Shown: positions 1 through 9,884, counted from the stretch's first letter. The stretch: DNA of 64,000 nt from Ornithinimicrobium sp. INDO-MA30-4 (GCF_021535045.1 NZ_CP091056.1:620001-684000); one strand, 5' to 3'. The notes: generated by a model not told the origin, from the sequence alone. A program made the numbers and translations.

Positions 1-1
1 C

Positions 2-586
2 GTTGTCGCTGAAGATGAAGCCTTGATCCGCTTGGATCTCTCCGAAATGCTTGAAGAGGCTGGCCACATCGTCGTCGCTCAAGCTTCTGACGGTGAACAG
101 GCCATCGCAGCAGCGCGCGAGCACACACCAGACGTTGTCGTCATGGACGTCAAGATGCCTGGGATGGATGGCATCACCGCTGCCGAGGTCCTCGGCAACG
201 AGAGCCTGGCGCCCGTCGTTATGTTGACTGCTTTCTCCGACCGTGAGTTGGTTGAGCGGGCCCGCGACGCTGGCGTGATGTCTTACGTCGTCAAGCCTTT
301 CAGCGCTCACGACGTCCTCCCGGCTCTCGATATCGCTCGCGCCAGGTGGCAAGAGCGTCAGGCCTTGGCGGACGAAGTTTCTGATCTGACGGAGCGCTTC
401 GAGACGCGTAAGCGGTTGGACCGAGCTAAGGGCCTGCTGATGCAGCAGTTGAAGTTGTCGGAGGGCGACTCCTTCCGGTGGATTCAGAAAGCAGCGATGG
501 ATCGGCGCTTGTCGATGCGCGAGGTCGCCGACGCCGTGATCTCAGGTATGGGCACCAAAAGTAGGGCAAAAGAGCCCAGATCGTGA
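2..586 (+). CDS. pdtaR: PdtaR-like ANTAR response regulator (5' end cut by window)
   Basis: Two-component response regulator whose output domain binds RNA and acts as an antiterminator. The frame is open from base 2, reading VVAEDEALIRLDL, which is the usual start of the receiver domain, so only a few N-terminal residues are missing. The receiver holds the acidic ED pair, the phospho-acceptor Asp in VVVMDVKMPGMDG, the T of MLTAFS and the K of VVKPFS. A helical linker leads to the ANTAR domain (ETRKRLDRAKGLLMQQ ... ADAVI) in the last 60 residues. In mycobacteria PdtaR pairs with the kinase PdtaS; no kinase is in this window. Its position next to polA and rpsA matches the mycobacterial order as I recall it. 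Confident for family and symbol. Confidence 0.9.
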   Translation, partial: VVAEDEALIRLDLSEMLEEAGHIVVAQASDGEQAIAAAREHTPDVVVMDVKMPGMDGITAAEVLGNESLAPVVMLTAFSDRELVERARDAGVMSYVVKPFSAHDVLPALDIARARWQERQALADEVSDLTERFETRKRLDRAKGLLMQQLKLSEGDSFRWIQKAAMDRRLSMREVADAVISGMGTKSRAKEPRS

Positions 587-622
587 AAGAGGGGTAACCA
601 GCGCGCTGGCTACTCCTCTTTC
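585..622. terminator. Bidirectional terminator hairpin between pdtaR and the DUF554 gene
   Basis: An 8-bp outer stem (585-592 with 615-622) encloses a further imperfect stem (594-602 with 605-613). It sits at the pdtaR stop and just after the 3' end of the convergent DUF554 gene. There is no long T tract, so termination strength is inferred. Confidence 0.6.
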
Positions 623-631
623 GTCCTGAAT

Positions 632-1445
632 CTAGGTAAACGATGCCAGGACGCTCACCAGGACTGGCGCTACCAAATGGCCGGCAGCATATCGCCAACC
701 GGCACGTCCTTGATCCGCAACAAACGAAGGCCAATCCCCACCAAGAGCAAGCCACCAACCGCAGTGAGCGCGGCAATGTGGGCATCGGGGACGATCGATC
801 CCAAGGCCACTCCGATCAAGGTGAGGCTGCCTTGAACGACACCAACGGATACGGCTGAGAAGAGCACGCCAACACCGAACGATGCGGCAAAGGCCATGGC
901 GGCGAACAGGTCGAGGGATGACTTCAAGACCAGTTGGTCGATGCCGAGCCCTAGCCCGTCGCTCAACGAGCCCAGGATCGTCAAGGGACCAATGCAAAAC
1001 AGCAGCGACGTGGTCAGCCAGCCCTCAATAAATCGTTCTCGGGCCGTGGGCTCGCCCAGCGGAGCGTGCTCATCAGTGACATCGGCTGTGCGCGAGACTT
1101 CTGTCGAAGCTGACGCGTGTCGGGACGTCCATCCTTGAATCACGCCAGCGAGCGCAGCCAGGCGGCGCTCAATGCCAAGCAGAGACCCGATGATGCCACC
1201 AATCAAGAGACTGCCAAGGACAACCAGCATGGGCACGCCCTCACCAACTGCTGCGACTAACGCTGGATTAGTGACTTCGACGGCGGATAGCCCGGCGACC
1301 AGCAGCGTGACGAGGCCCAACGCATCTGTGACAACCGACTTGACCCCCTCAGGCAAGCGATGGCCAAGCGCCATCCCGACGAGTGAACCGATGACGATGG
1401 TGATGATGTTGATGAGAGTCCCGACGCCGGAAAGGCTGCTTCCAC
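632..1445 (-). CDS. DUF554 family membrane protein (two frame breaks)
   Basis: Integral membrane protein of the DUF554 (YdfK/YqgA) family, function unknown. The intact central part reads SLLIGGIIGSLLGIERRLAAL and LFCIGPLTILGSLSDGL, typical of the family, with about six hydrophobic segments. A GTG at 1445 gives an N-terminus that joins the family pattern GVGTLINIITIVIGSLVGMALG only if one base is restored near 1428. At the 3' end the frame stops early at 670, but restoring one T near 675 continues to VAPVLVSVLASF and a stop at 632-634. The GTG has a TAAGGT box 7 bases upstream, suggesting a leaderless mRNA. The breaks look like sequencing deletions. Confidence 0.75.
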
Positions 1446-1452
1446 GAGGATG

Positions 1453-1458
1453 ACCTTA
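1453..1458 (-). promoter_or_regulatory. -10 box (TAAGGT) of leaderless DUF554 gene
   Basis: TAAGGT on the minus strand, 7 bases before the GTG at 1445. It fits the TANNNT-N6/8-start pattern found at many genes in this window. Confidence 0.5.
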
Positions 1459-1486
1459 GATGGCTGCCGTGCCCATCAAGGAATGA

Positions 1487-1921
1487 CTACTTCGAATCCT
1501 TGGGTTTGGGCAGGACAGCGCAAGTGATGCGCGCAGTGCAGCAGCGGCGATCTTGGTCATCGGTGATGACAATCTCGTAGGTGGCCATGGTGCGCCCACG
1601 GTGCAGGGGAGTGGCAACTCCGTAGACCCTTCCTGAGCGAACGGCACGGTGATGAGTGGCATTGATGTCAACGCCGACAGCGATTCCGGTAGGAGAGGCA
1701 TGCAGCATCGATGCGATCGAGCCCAGAGTCTCGGCCAACACCACGCTGGCACCGCCGTGCAGTAGGCCATAGGGCTGCGTGTTGCCCTCAACCGGCATGG
1801 AGCCCCTCGTGAGATCTGCTGAGGCCTCGGTGATCTCGATGCCCATCAGTTCAGCGAGTGTGCCGTTGCCCATCTCGAGCAACTCTTCGGCGGACAGGCG
1901 GGATGTGGGGTTGTCAGTCAT
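1487..1921 (-). CDS. PaaI/YdiI-like hotdog-fold acyl-CoA thioesterase
   Basis: Small hotdog-fold thioesterase (144 residues, normal for the family). The motif GNTQPYGLLHGGASVVLAETLGS holds the N-x-x-G-x-x-H-G-G catalytic loop and the Glu used by the PaaI/YdiI/MenI group. VGVDINATHHRAVRSGRVYGVA is the conserved second strand region. Such enzymes hydrolyse aromatic or menaquinone-pathway acyl-CoAs (1,4-dihydroxy-2-naphthoyl-CoA in MenI/YdiI), but the substrate cannot be fixed from sequence. It is divergent from polA with only 19 bases between the start codons, so the two promoters must overlap. The gene is intact. Confidence 0.8.
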   Translation of the reverse strand: MTDNPTSRLSAEELLEMGNGTLAELMGIEITEASADLTRGSMPVEGNTQPYGLLHGGASVVLAETLGSIASMLHASPTGIAVGVDINATHHRAVRSGRVYGVATPLHRGRTMATYEIVITDDQDRRCCTARITCAVLPKPKDSK

Positions 1922-1927
1922 AGCGCC

Positions 1928-1933
1928 TAGGCT
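1928..1933 (+). promoter_or_regulatory. -10 box (TAGGCT) of leaderless polA
   Basis: TAGGCT followed by 7 bases and the GTG start of polA at 1941. No ribosome binding site is visible upstream of that GTG. Confidence 0.5.
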
Positions 1934-1940
1934 GCCACGT

Positions 1941-4624
1941 GTGAGTCGACTGCTGCTTCTTGACGGACATTCATTGGCCTATCGCGCCTTCTTTGCTCTA
2001 CCCGCGGAGAACTTCTCCACCACAACGGGGCAAACGACCAACGCGGTGTATGGCTTCACCTCCATGCTGATTAATGTGCTGCGGGATGAAGCCCCCACGC
2101 ACGTGGCGGTGGCCTTCGATAAATCTCGAGCAACCTTTCGCACCGCCGAATACGCCGAGTACAAGGCTGGCCGAGCAACGACTCCCTCTGAGTTCGCTGG
2201 TCAGGTGCCGCTGATTAAAGAGGTGCTTGACGCGCTCAAGATTGTTCATCTTGAGCTTGACGGGTTTGAGGCCGACGACATTTTGGCCACGTTGACCACC
2301 AAGCGCTCGACAACGGCACCGAGGTGCTCATCTGCTCCGGTGATCGGGACGCTATCCAGTTGGTGAGCCCAACTTCCACACTGCTCTATCCGCGTAAGGG
2401 TGTTTCCGACCTGGCGCGGATGACACCCGACGCAGTGCAGGAAAAGTATGGCGTCAGCCCGGACGAGTACAGCGATCTTGCTGCGATGGTGGGCGAGACT
2501 TCGGACAACCTGCCAGGCGTGCCCGGCGTGGGTCCCAAGACGGCGGCCAAATGGATCGCTAAGTTTGGCGGTCTCCCGGGCATTGTCGATTCAGCAGGCG
2601 AACTGCCTGGCAAGGCCGGTCAAGCCTTCCGTGATCACCTGGAAAACGTGCTGCGAAATCGCAAGTTGAACCGCCTCATACGAGACCTGGAATTGCCCGT
2701 TTCCTTGGCCGACACTGAACGGCACCAGTGGGACCGCGACGAGGTCCATCGGGTTTTTGACGGCTTGGAGTTCCGAGTTTTGCGCGACCGGCTCTTCGCT
2801 ACCCTGGAATCTGGTGGCGAAGAGCCAGAGGGCCATGGTGGATTCGACGTTGAAGGTGTTTCGCTGGCAGCGGGGGAGTGCAGCGACTGGCTAGCCCAAC
2901 ATGCCGCTGCAGGTGTCCGCGTGGGTCTAGCCATGATCGGGCAAGTCAGCCGAGGAACAGGCGACATCCAAGGCCTCGCCTTGGCGACGGAAGAGAAGGC
3001 CGCTTACGTAGACCTCGCGGACACTTCTGCTGCCGATGAATCAGCGCTGGAGCAGTGGCTTGCATCAGCAGACACGGTCAAAGTTGCGCACGACTCAAAA
3101 GTGTTGATGCACGCCCTTGCGGCTCGCGGGCTGCCATTGAGCGCGGGGTTGGTTAGCGACACTGCCCTTGCTGCCTACCTCGTGCGACCCGATCAGCGGT
3201 CGTATGACCTGGGTGACCTGGTGCTGCGGTATGTGCAACGCGAGTTGATGCCTTCCCAGGACGCGGGTGCCTCGGATCAGTTGTCGCTCGATTTGGGTCA
3301 GGATGACTCGGCCGCGGCGCAGGAGTGCATGGTCCGCGCTAGAGCGACCCACGATCTGTCTGTCGCCTTAGACGACAAGTTGGCTGAGGTCGCGGCGATG
3401 GAGTTGCTGCAAACGATGGAGTTGCCCCTAGTCGGTGTGCTGGCGCGTATGGAGCAAGCTGGCATCGCGGCAGATGTCGAAGGGCTCCAGGCGCTTGAGT
3501 CGGAGTTTGCCGACCAAGTTGCTCAGGCGCAGCGCGACGCCTGGGACTCAATCGACGATGACACGATCAACCTCGGGTCTCCCAAGCAGTTGCAGACAGT
3601 GCTGTTCGAGACGTTGGGGCTGCCCAAGACCCGCAAGACCAAAACGGGCTACACCACCGATGCAGATGCTCTGGCCGGGCTATTCGCCAAGACCGAGCAC
3701 CCCTTCCTGGAGGCATTGCTGCGGCACCGGGACGCCACTCGTTTACGTGTCACGGTGGAAGGGCTCCTGAAGTCCGTCTCGGACGACGGACGCATCCACA
3801 CGACATACCAACAAACGATCGCTGCGACTGGACGCCTCAGTTCCACCGACCCCAATCTGCAGAACATCCCGATTCGGACTCAGGCAGGGCGCCGAATACG
3901 CGAAGTTTTCGTGGTCGGCCAGGGCTTCGACACTCTTCTGTCTGCTGACTACAGCCAGATCGAGATGCGGATCATGGCTGACTTGTCGGGCGACGATGCG
4001 CTGATCGAGGCCTTCCGATCTGGCGAAGACCTGCACCGCTTTGTTGGCTCACAGGTGTTTTCGGTGGAACCAGCCGACGTTACTGCTGAGATGAGGTCCA
4101 AGATCAAGGCCATGAGCTATGGCTTGGCCTATGGCCTGTCAGCGTTTGGTCTGTCAAAGCAGCTGACGATCTCAACCGAAGAGGCCAAGGGCCTGATGGA
4201 CATGTACTTCCAGCGGTTCGGGGGAGTGCGTGACTATCTGCGCAACGTTGTGGACGAAGCTCGCCGGACGGGATACACCGAGACAATCCACGGTCGTCGC
4301 CGCTATCTGCCCGACCTCACCTCAGACAACCGCCAGCGCCGCGAAATTGCTGAACGGATGGCGCTCAACGCACCGATTCAGGGCTCTGCCGCCGACATCA
4401 TCAAGGTAGCCATGCTTGGGGTCGAGGAGGCCCTGGTCTCAACCGGGTTGAAGTCTCGAGTGCTGCTGCAGGTGCACGACGAACTAGTGATTGAGGTCGC
4501 GCACGGTGAACGCGACCAGGTTGAGGAACTGGTGCGTGCGCAGATGGGTGCCGCCGCAGATCTCGCCGTGCCCCTGGACGTGAACGTCGGTGTTGGCCGC
4601 AGTTGGCACGACGCCGCGCACTAG
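1941..4624 (+). CDS. polA: DNA polymerase I (one frame break)
   Basis: DNA polymerase I, for Okazaki fragment processing and repair synthesis; about 895 residues. The N-terminal 5' nuclease domain starts at GTG 1941 (LLLLDGHSLAYRAFFAL; FEADDILATL). The frame breaks near 2303, where restoring a G in AAG-GCG rejoins LICSGDRDAIQLVS. The middle domain (about residues 300-460) shows no DxE of a 3'-5' exonuclease, as in other actinobacterial Pol I, so proofreading is probably absent. Polymerase motifs are complete: motif A DYSQIEMRIMADLSGD, motif B RSKIKAMSYGLAYGLSAFG, motif C LLQVHDELVIEV. The stop overlaps the convergent methyltransferase by 4 bases. Confidence 0.95.
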
Positions 4625-5477
4625 TGCTGGTTGGGCTTGGTCGCCACGAAGATAGCGGTCCCTGGCAGGTAAGCGCCGCGCAACGGTGACCACCCGCCCC
4701 CCCCTGAAGTGTTGCTCGCTGGCCATTCCGGTTCGACCAAGTCCTCGAGGACTAGGCCTGCCCGGCGGATCTGTCGGACTCGGTCTCCCAAGGTGACGTG
4801 GTGCTCGACATAAGTTGCAGTGCCGTTCGCGTCACGCTCGACATATGGATCGCGGTCGAAGTAGGAGTGGGCGACACTGAGGCCGTCGGGGCCTGGCTCA
4901 TCAAGGAAAGCCCACCGAATAGGGTGCGTCAGCGAGAATGCGAGCCTGCCACCGGGTTGCAAGACTCGGGCTACTTCGCGCAGGACTAGATGCGGATCAG
5001 CGACAAAGGTAAGGCGCCGTAGGCCGAGAAGGCGACGTCAAACGATTCGTCGGCAAACGGCAGCCCGGCCGCGTCGGCTGTCACGTAGCCATCCGGAGCA
5101 ACGCCTTGCTCCTGGTCGATGTGTTGGCCAATCCGGAGCATTTCCAGAGACAGGTCACTGGCAATGGCTCGGGCGCCCTGGTCAGAGCACCAGCGGGCAC
5201 CTTGGCCCGAGCCAGCACCGAACTCCAGCACATCGCGATCTTCGAGTGGCCCGAGCACTCCAAGCTCAGCCTCAGTGACCTGCTCTGGCCCCCAGGAGAG
5301 CCGCACATCGCCTAGCTGCTCCCCGTGCTCGCGGTAATAGGACGGTGCCTCTGCGTCCCACCAGCGCTGACTAGCCGAAACGCTCTCACCTTGGCCGAGG
5401 GGTTCGTGCCGAACGGAGCCTGAATCCTCGGGTTCGGTGTTCAATCCATCCTCCTTGGCGGCTATTTTGACCTGCAC
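4621..5477 (-). CDS. Class I SAM-dependent methyltransferase (one frame break)
   Basis: Class I S-adenosylmethionine methyltransferase of the Methyltransf_11 type, about 285 residues. Motif I is VLEFGAGSGQGARWCSDQGA, with the acidic post-motif AIASDLSLEML and the later DVAFSAYGALPF. The frame breaks near 5006; restoring one T gives FVADPHLVLREVARVLQPGGRLAFS, the usual post-II region, and then runs to the stop at 4621. GTG 5477 is the first start; the acidic, low-complexity first 30 residues make a later start possible. The substrate is unknown. It lies between polA and rpsA, where a methyltransferase is common in actinobacteria. The divergent rpsA promoter region begins directly upstream. Confidence 0.75.
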
Positions 5478-5544
5478 TTCTCCGACGCGTTAGGGTTGCT
5501 GTGCGCCAGGCGTGTGCCTTTGGCGTGCACAACTTGTCCATAAA

Positions 5545-5575
5545 CGATGACTCGTTCGCGACAGTCGAGTCATCG
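5545..5575 (+). promoter_or_regulatory. Perfect 10-bp inverted repeat in the rpsA leader
   Basis: CGATGACTCG (5545-5554) and CGAGTCATCG (5566-5575) form a perfect stem with an 11-base loop, about 40 bases before the rpsA start. It could be a leader hairpin for S1 autoregulation or a protein operator. No T tract follows, so it is not a terminator. Confidence 0.5.
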
Positions 5576-5613
5576 TCCCACATCACATGTCCACACAACG
5601 GAGTCCCTTCTAC

Positions 5614-7137
5614 ATGACTGCCACTACGGCCGATAAGGCCACCCCCCAGATCGCGATCAATGACATCGGGTCTGAGGAAGAATTGCTTGCGGCGATCGAC
5701 GCCACGATCAAAAACTTCAACGATGGCGACATCGTTCAGGGAATTATCGTCAAGGTCGACCGCGACGAAGTTTTGCTTGACATCGGCTACAAGACCGAGG
5801 GTGTTATCCCCTCGCGTGAGCTGGCCATCAAGCACGACGTCGACCCGTCCGAGGTTGTCACCGTTGGTGACGACGTCGAGGCCCTCGTTCTCCAGAAGGA
5901 GGACAAGGAAGGTCGTTTGATCCTGTCCAAGAAGCGTGCTCAGTACGAGCGTGCCTGGGGCTCGATCGAGAAGATCAAGGAAGAAGACGGTGTCGTCACC
6001 GGTACCGTCATCGAGGTCGTTAAGGGTGGCCTCATCCTTGACATCGGCTTGCGTGGCTTCCTGCCCGCATCGCTGGTCGAAATGCGTCGTGTCCGCGACC
6101 TTCAGCCGTATGTCGGCAAGGAGATCGAGGCCAAGATCATCGAGCTCGACAAGAACCGCAACAACGTTGTGCTTTCGCGTCGTGCATGGTTGGAGCAGAC
6201 CCAGTCCGAGGTCCGCACCACCTTCCTCAAGGAGCTGCAGAAGAGCCAGGTTCGAACTGGCGTCGTCAGCAGCATCGTCAACTTCGGTGCATTCGTGGAC
6301 CTGGGTGGCGGCGTCGACGGTCTGGTTCACGTCAGCGAGCTTTCCTGGAAGCACATTGACCACCCGGGCGAGGTCGTTGAGGTTGGCGACGACGTCAAGG
6401 TTGAGGTTCTCGACGTTGACATGGACCGCGAGCGTGTCTCGCTGTCGCTCAAGGCAACGCAGGAAGACCCGTGGCAGCACTTCGCACGCACCCACGCCAT
6501 CGGCCAGGTCGTGCCGGGTAAGGTCACCAAGCTCGTTCCGTTCGGTGCGTTCGTGCGCGTCGAAGACGGCATCGAGGGCCTGGTGCACATCTCCGAGTTG
6601 GCCGAGCGCCACGTGGAGCTGCCCGAGCAGGTTGTTCAGGTCAACGCCGACATCTTCGTCAAGGTCATCGACATTGACCTTGAGCGTCGTCGGATCTCGC
6701 TGTCGCTGAAGCAGGCCAACGAGGCTGTTGCTGCCGAGTTCGACCCGACTCTGTACGGCATGGCCGCAGAGTACGACGAGCAGGGCAACTACAAGTACCC
6801 CGAGGGCTTCGACCCCGAGACCAACGAATGGCTCGACGGGTTCGACACGCAGCGCGAGAAGTGGGAAAAGGAGTACGCCGACGCTCACGAGCGCTGGGAA
6901 GCTCACAAGGCTCAGGTTGAGGCAGCCGCCGCAGCCGAGGCTGAGGCTGGCGACGAGGCTGCTGCTTCGTCCTCCAGCTCGAGCAGCTCCTCCTCCTCGT
7001 CTTCTTCGAGCAGCTCCTCTTCGTCGTCGAGTTCTTACTCCTCGGCAGCAGAGGCCGCTCCGGCAGATGACTCCGCTGGCACCTTGGCTTCGGACGAAGC
7101 CCTGGCTGCACTGCGCGAGAAGCTCACCGGTGGCTGA
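5614..7137 (+). CDS. rpsA: 30S ribosomal protein S1
   Basis: Ribosomal protein S1, which binds mRNA on the 30S subunit. ATG 5614 (MTATTADK) is preferred over ATG 5587 because a GGAG lies about 10 bases before it. Four S1/OB repeats are visible: GDIVQGIIVKVDRDEVLLDIGYKTEG, EEDGVVTGTVIEVVKGGLILDIG, SQVRTGVVSSIVNFGAFVDLGG and GQVVPGKVTKLVPFGAFVRVED, the last two each ending in VSLSLK or ISLSLK. This is the four-repeat actinobacterial form. After a charged tail (YKYPEGFDPETNEW, typical) there is an Ala/Glu-rich stretch and a run of 23 serines (6967-7035), then Tyr and two more Ser. Family tails are variable but this run is unusual. Gene intact. Confidence 0.97.
   Translation: MTATTADKATPQIAINDIGSEEELLAAIDATIKNFNDGDIVQGIIVKVDRDEVLLDIGYKTEGVIPSRELAIKHDVDPSEVVTVGDDVEALVLQKEDKEGRLILSKKRAQYERAWGSIEKIKEEDGVVTGTVIEVVKGGLILDIGLRGFLPASLVEMRRVRDLQPYVGKEIEAKIIELDKNRNNVVLSRRAWLEQTQSEVRTTFLKELQKSQVRTGVVSSIVNFGAFVDLGGGVDGLVHVSELSWKHIDHPGEVVEVGDDVKVEVLDVDMDRERVSLSLKATQEDPWQHFARTHAIGQVVPGKVTKLVPFGAFVRVEDGIEGLVHISELAERHVELPEQVVQVNADIFVKVIDIDLERRRISLSLKQANEAVAAEFDPTLYGMAAEYDEQGNYKYPEGFDPETNEWLDGFDTQREKWEKEYADAHERWEAHKAQVEAAAAAEAEAGDEAAASSSSSSSSSSSSSSSSSSSSSSSYSSAAEAAPADDSAGTLASDEALAALREKLTGG
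6967..7044 (+). repeat. Poly-serine tract in the S1 C-terminal tail
   Basis: Twenty-three consecutive Ser codons, one Tyr and two Ser. All six Ser codons except TCA are used in mixed order (TCG, TCC, AGC, TCT, AGT), so the run is kept at protein level and is not a simple DNA microsatellite. Confidence 0.9.
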
Positions 7138-7161
7138 GGTTTAACCCTTAGCTAGTCCAGA

Positions 7162-7191
7162 AGCCCCGCTCACCCATTGGTGAGCGGGGCT
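7162..7191 (+). terminator. rpsA terminator
   Basis: A perfect 12-bp stem (AGCCCCGCTCAC, 7162-7173, with 7180-7191), a 6-base loop, then TTTCT. Classic intrinsic terminator 25 bases after the rpsA stop. Confidence 0.85.
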
Positions 7192-7346
7192 TTCTGCCCG
7201 GTGGAGCGTGCGTGCTTGAGCCAAAGTGCGATTCGCGCATCTGCGCGCCGTTCGCATGGGTAAACACGCGAACCGGGCGCTTTACTGCGAATCGCACTGA
7301 TGCGCACCAGCGCGTCGAGCTTGAGGCGATGTGGCAGGCTGTGCCG

Positions 7347-7843
7347 ATGAGCGATGCTTTGTGGGATCAGAAGATCGAAGACTTCTACGAGCACGACTAC
7401 GACGAAGACAATCCTGCCGGGGCGATCGCCATAATTGACCGGTTGGTGTCGGAGCGGCCACCGGGGGATGCCGCTGGCCTCTTTGAACTGGCAGCAGTTC
7501 GCGATTCATTTGGCCTCGAAGCAGAGGCTATCCCGCTCTATCGCGCGGCTCTGACAGCAGGGTTGAGAGGTGAGCGGGCTAATCGTGTGGTGATCCAACT
7601 AGCCAGTTCGCTGCGCAACGTCGGTCAGAGCACCGAGGCGGTGAGGCTGCTGGAGTCCCTAGACGATGCTGGGGTGGACGAGTCCGCTCGGCTGGCCTTC
7701 TTGGCTTTGGCCCAGTTTGATGAGGGCCGCCAAGGGGAGGCTCTGCGTACTGTCTTGCATGCGTTGATCCCGCATCTTGACGGCTACGGCAGAGCACTGG
7801 CTGAGTATGCGGACGCTCTGCCGCCCGGGGGGTGCAGGGCTAG
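7347..7843 (+). CDS. Tetratricopeptide-repeat protein (one frame break at 3' end)
   Basis: Small protein (about 165 residues) of helix-turn-helix TPR-like repeats: AIAIIDRLVSERPPGDAAGLFELAAVRDSFGLEAEAIPLYRAAL, then RVVIQLASSLRNVGQSTEAVRLLESL, then ARLAFLALAQFDEGRQGEALRTVL. A protein-binding scaffold role is likely, the partner unknown. ATG 7347 (MSDALWDQ) gives a family-like start; the frame is open further upstream but that part is not protein-like. The open frame runs on through the downstream terminator, which is implausible. Restoring one G in the G6 run near 7829 gives a stop at 7841-7843 just before the terminator. Confidence 0.7.
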
Positions 7844-7869
7844 CGTCGGTCCCTTTCGATCACGGCAGC

Positions 7870-7905
7870 AAAGGGCCATTGGTGGCTATCCACCAACGGC
7901 CCTTT
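7870..7905. terminator. Bidirectional terminator between the TPR gene and the BCCT gene
   Basis: An 8-bp stem AAAGGGCC (7870-7877 with 7898-7905) continues after one mismatch for 7 more pairs to a 4-base loop. The A and T runs at the ends suit termination in both directions between these convergent genes. Confidence 0.85.
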
Positions 7906-7935
7906 GTCTGTGCGCCTCACTAGCGCGGCGACCTA

Positions 7936-9659
7936 CTACTTAGAGTCGTTTGACTCAGAGTTGCTAGCGTCTCCATAGCCACTCACTGCAGCAGCGAATT
8001 CTTCACCAGAGTCTCCTGTGGTGAGTGTCTCTGCGGTCTCGTTTGCGAGTTCACGCAACAACACAGCATGCTCAAGGCGCAACTTCTCCTTGTGCTCTGC
8101 TCGCAACGCCTTGACCGTGGAAATCGCAGCCAAGATCATCACAATCGAGAACGGCGCAGCAGCCAAGATCGCGAGCGTTTGCATCGCAGCAAGACCGCCA
8201 GTGGCACCACCCTGGGCACCAGACCAGATCAAGGCTGCAGCGATAGCGCCCTCAAGCAGTGCCCAGAACACGCGGCTCCAGGTGGGTGGGTTCGGGCTTC
8301 CACCGTGCGCGATCATGTCGACCACGAACGAACCGGAGTCCGAGCTGGTGACAAAGAAGACAACGATCATCAGCAAAGCCATACCGGCCAAGATCGGACC
8401 GCCAGGCAGCCCTTCCAGCATCTGGAACAGCGCGGTGTCAGTGCTGACAACACCATCAACAATCAAGCCACCTTCGCCCTGGACCTCACGGTAGAGAGCG
8501 GTCCCGCCGAGGGTGACGAACCATGCCATGGTGAGCAGCGTCGGGACCAAGAGGACGCCGACGATGAACTCACGAACGGTACGGCCACGCGAGATACGCG
8601 CGATGAAGATACCGACGAATGGCGACCAGCTCATCCACCAGCCCCAGTAGTAGGTAGTCCAGCCGCCGAGCCAGGACTCGCCAGGCTCGCCCTGGTAGGG
8701 GAGGGTGTCGAAGCTCATGCCGATGAAGTTCTGGATGTAGTAACCCGTCGCCTCAACGAAGTCGCGGAACAGGAACAGCGTGGGCCCAAGGATCAGGACA
8801 GAGATCAGCATGATGCCGGCCAAGCCCAAGTTGATGTTGGACAGCCACTTCATGCCGGCGCCTAGTCCGGAAACCACAGACGCGGTGGCGATCAGCGTAA
8901 TGGCGATGATCAATCCAACCTGCAGGCCTGCGGAGTTCTCGTCCGTGAAGCCCAGGAACGTTGTACCGGCACCGACCTGGCTGACACCGAAGCCCAGCGA
9001 GGTGGCAACACCGAACATGGTTCCGACGATGGCAACAACGTCGATGACGTCGCCCAACCAGCCCTTGACGCGGTCACCCAAGAGTGGCTGCAGCGCCCAG
9101 CGGATCGAGACCGGCAAGCCCCGGCGGTGCACGGCGTAGGCAACAGCCAAACCGACGACAACGTAGATCGCCCAAGCGTGGACTCCCCAGTGTAGGAAGG
9201 TCCGGCCCATGGCAGCGCTAGCCACATCGGCGTTGGAGCCCTCGACGCCGGGCGGTGGCGATGCGTAGTGGTTCAGGGCTCAGCAACGCCCCAGAACATC
9301 AGACCAATACCCATGCCAGCACTGAACAGCATGGCGAACCATGACACAGTGCTGAACTCGGGCTTTTCGTCATCGCGGCCAAGCTTGATCTCGCCAAAAC
9401 GCGAGATAGCAAGCCAGCCACAGAAGACAATGAAGCCAAAGGTGATCAGGACGTAGTACCAGCCGAGGGTGTCGATAACTGACGACCCTGCGGTGCTGAC
9501 CAGTTTGCTGGTGGCTTCGGGGGACACCAGAGCCACGATGACGACACCGATGATGATGGCGGCAGCCGGGTAGAAAACCCTTGGCGCCAACTTTGCGGCC
9601 TCGGCACCTGCTTCGCTACTCTTGCTGGCCGACTTCTCGGCCGTAGCAGTTTCTTTCAC
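7936..9659 (-). CDS. BCCT family (betaine/choline/carnitine) transporter (one frame break)
   Basis: Twelve-helix secondary transporter of the betaine/carnitine/choline family, about 575 residues. The Gly-rich signature GMGIGLMFWGVAEP lies near residue 115. GMGIG, not the GMGID of substrate exchangers, points to Na+-coupled betaine uptake of the BetP/OpuD kind. The second family signature WTTYYWGWWMSWSPFVGIF with FIARISRGRTVREF follows. GTG 9659 is preceded by AGGAG. The frame breaks near 9277; one restored C gives AEPLNHYASPPPGVEGSNADV, the normal sequence after the signature. The C-terminal tail is long, charged and Ser/Asp-rich and could be an osmosensory tail, as known for BetP; this is inference. 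Confidence 0.9.
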
Positions 9660-9758
9660 GGTTCTCCTCAGGGATCGTGATGGTTTACAGCCCGTGCGGT
9701 GACGGATCCGAGCGCATACAACCGCGGGAAGCGGGACGCACTGCGGTCAACGCGCAAC

Positions 9759-9770
9759 TGTGCGCGCACA
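9759..9770. promoter_or_regulatory. 12-bp palindrome TGTGCGCGCACA in the BCCT/uvrB divergent promoter
   Basis: A perfect 12-bp palindrome about 100 bases upstream of the BCCT start and 149 upstream of uvrB, followed by an AT-rich patch (9780-9808) containing CATATATC. The regulator is unknown and it may be chance in GC-rich DNA. Confidence 0.3.
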
Positions 9771-9884
9771 AGGCAAGAACTTTACTTTCTCATATATCCG
9801 TAGATATGACCAATGCACGCTGACCTTGGACTTGCCTGTCGTGCACCTGAATAGACGTTGGGAGGGGTGCCCACCTCCTGCTCA

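Noticed and set aside
5386..6906. A 506-codon open frame antisense to rpsA
   Set aside because: It mirrors the highly biased codons of rpsA on the opposite strand; the protein is a low-complexity Leu/Asp/Val sequence with no motif, and rpsA itself is certain.
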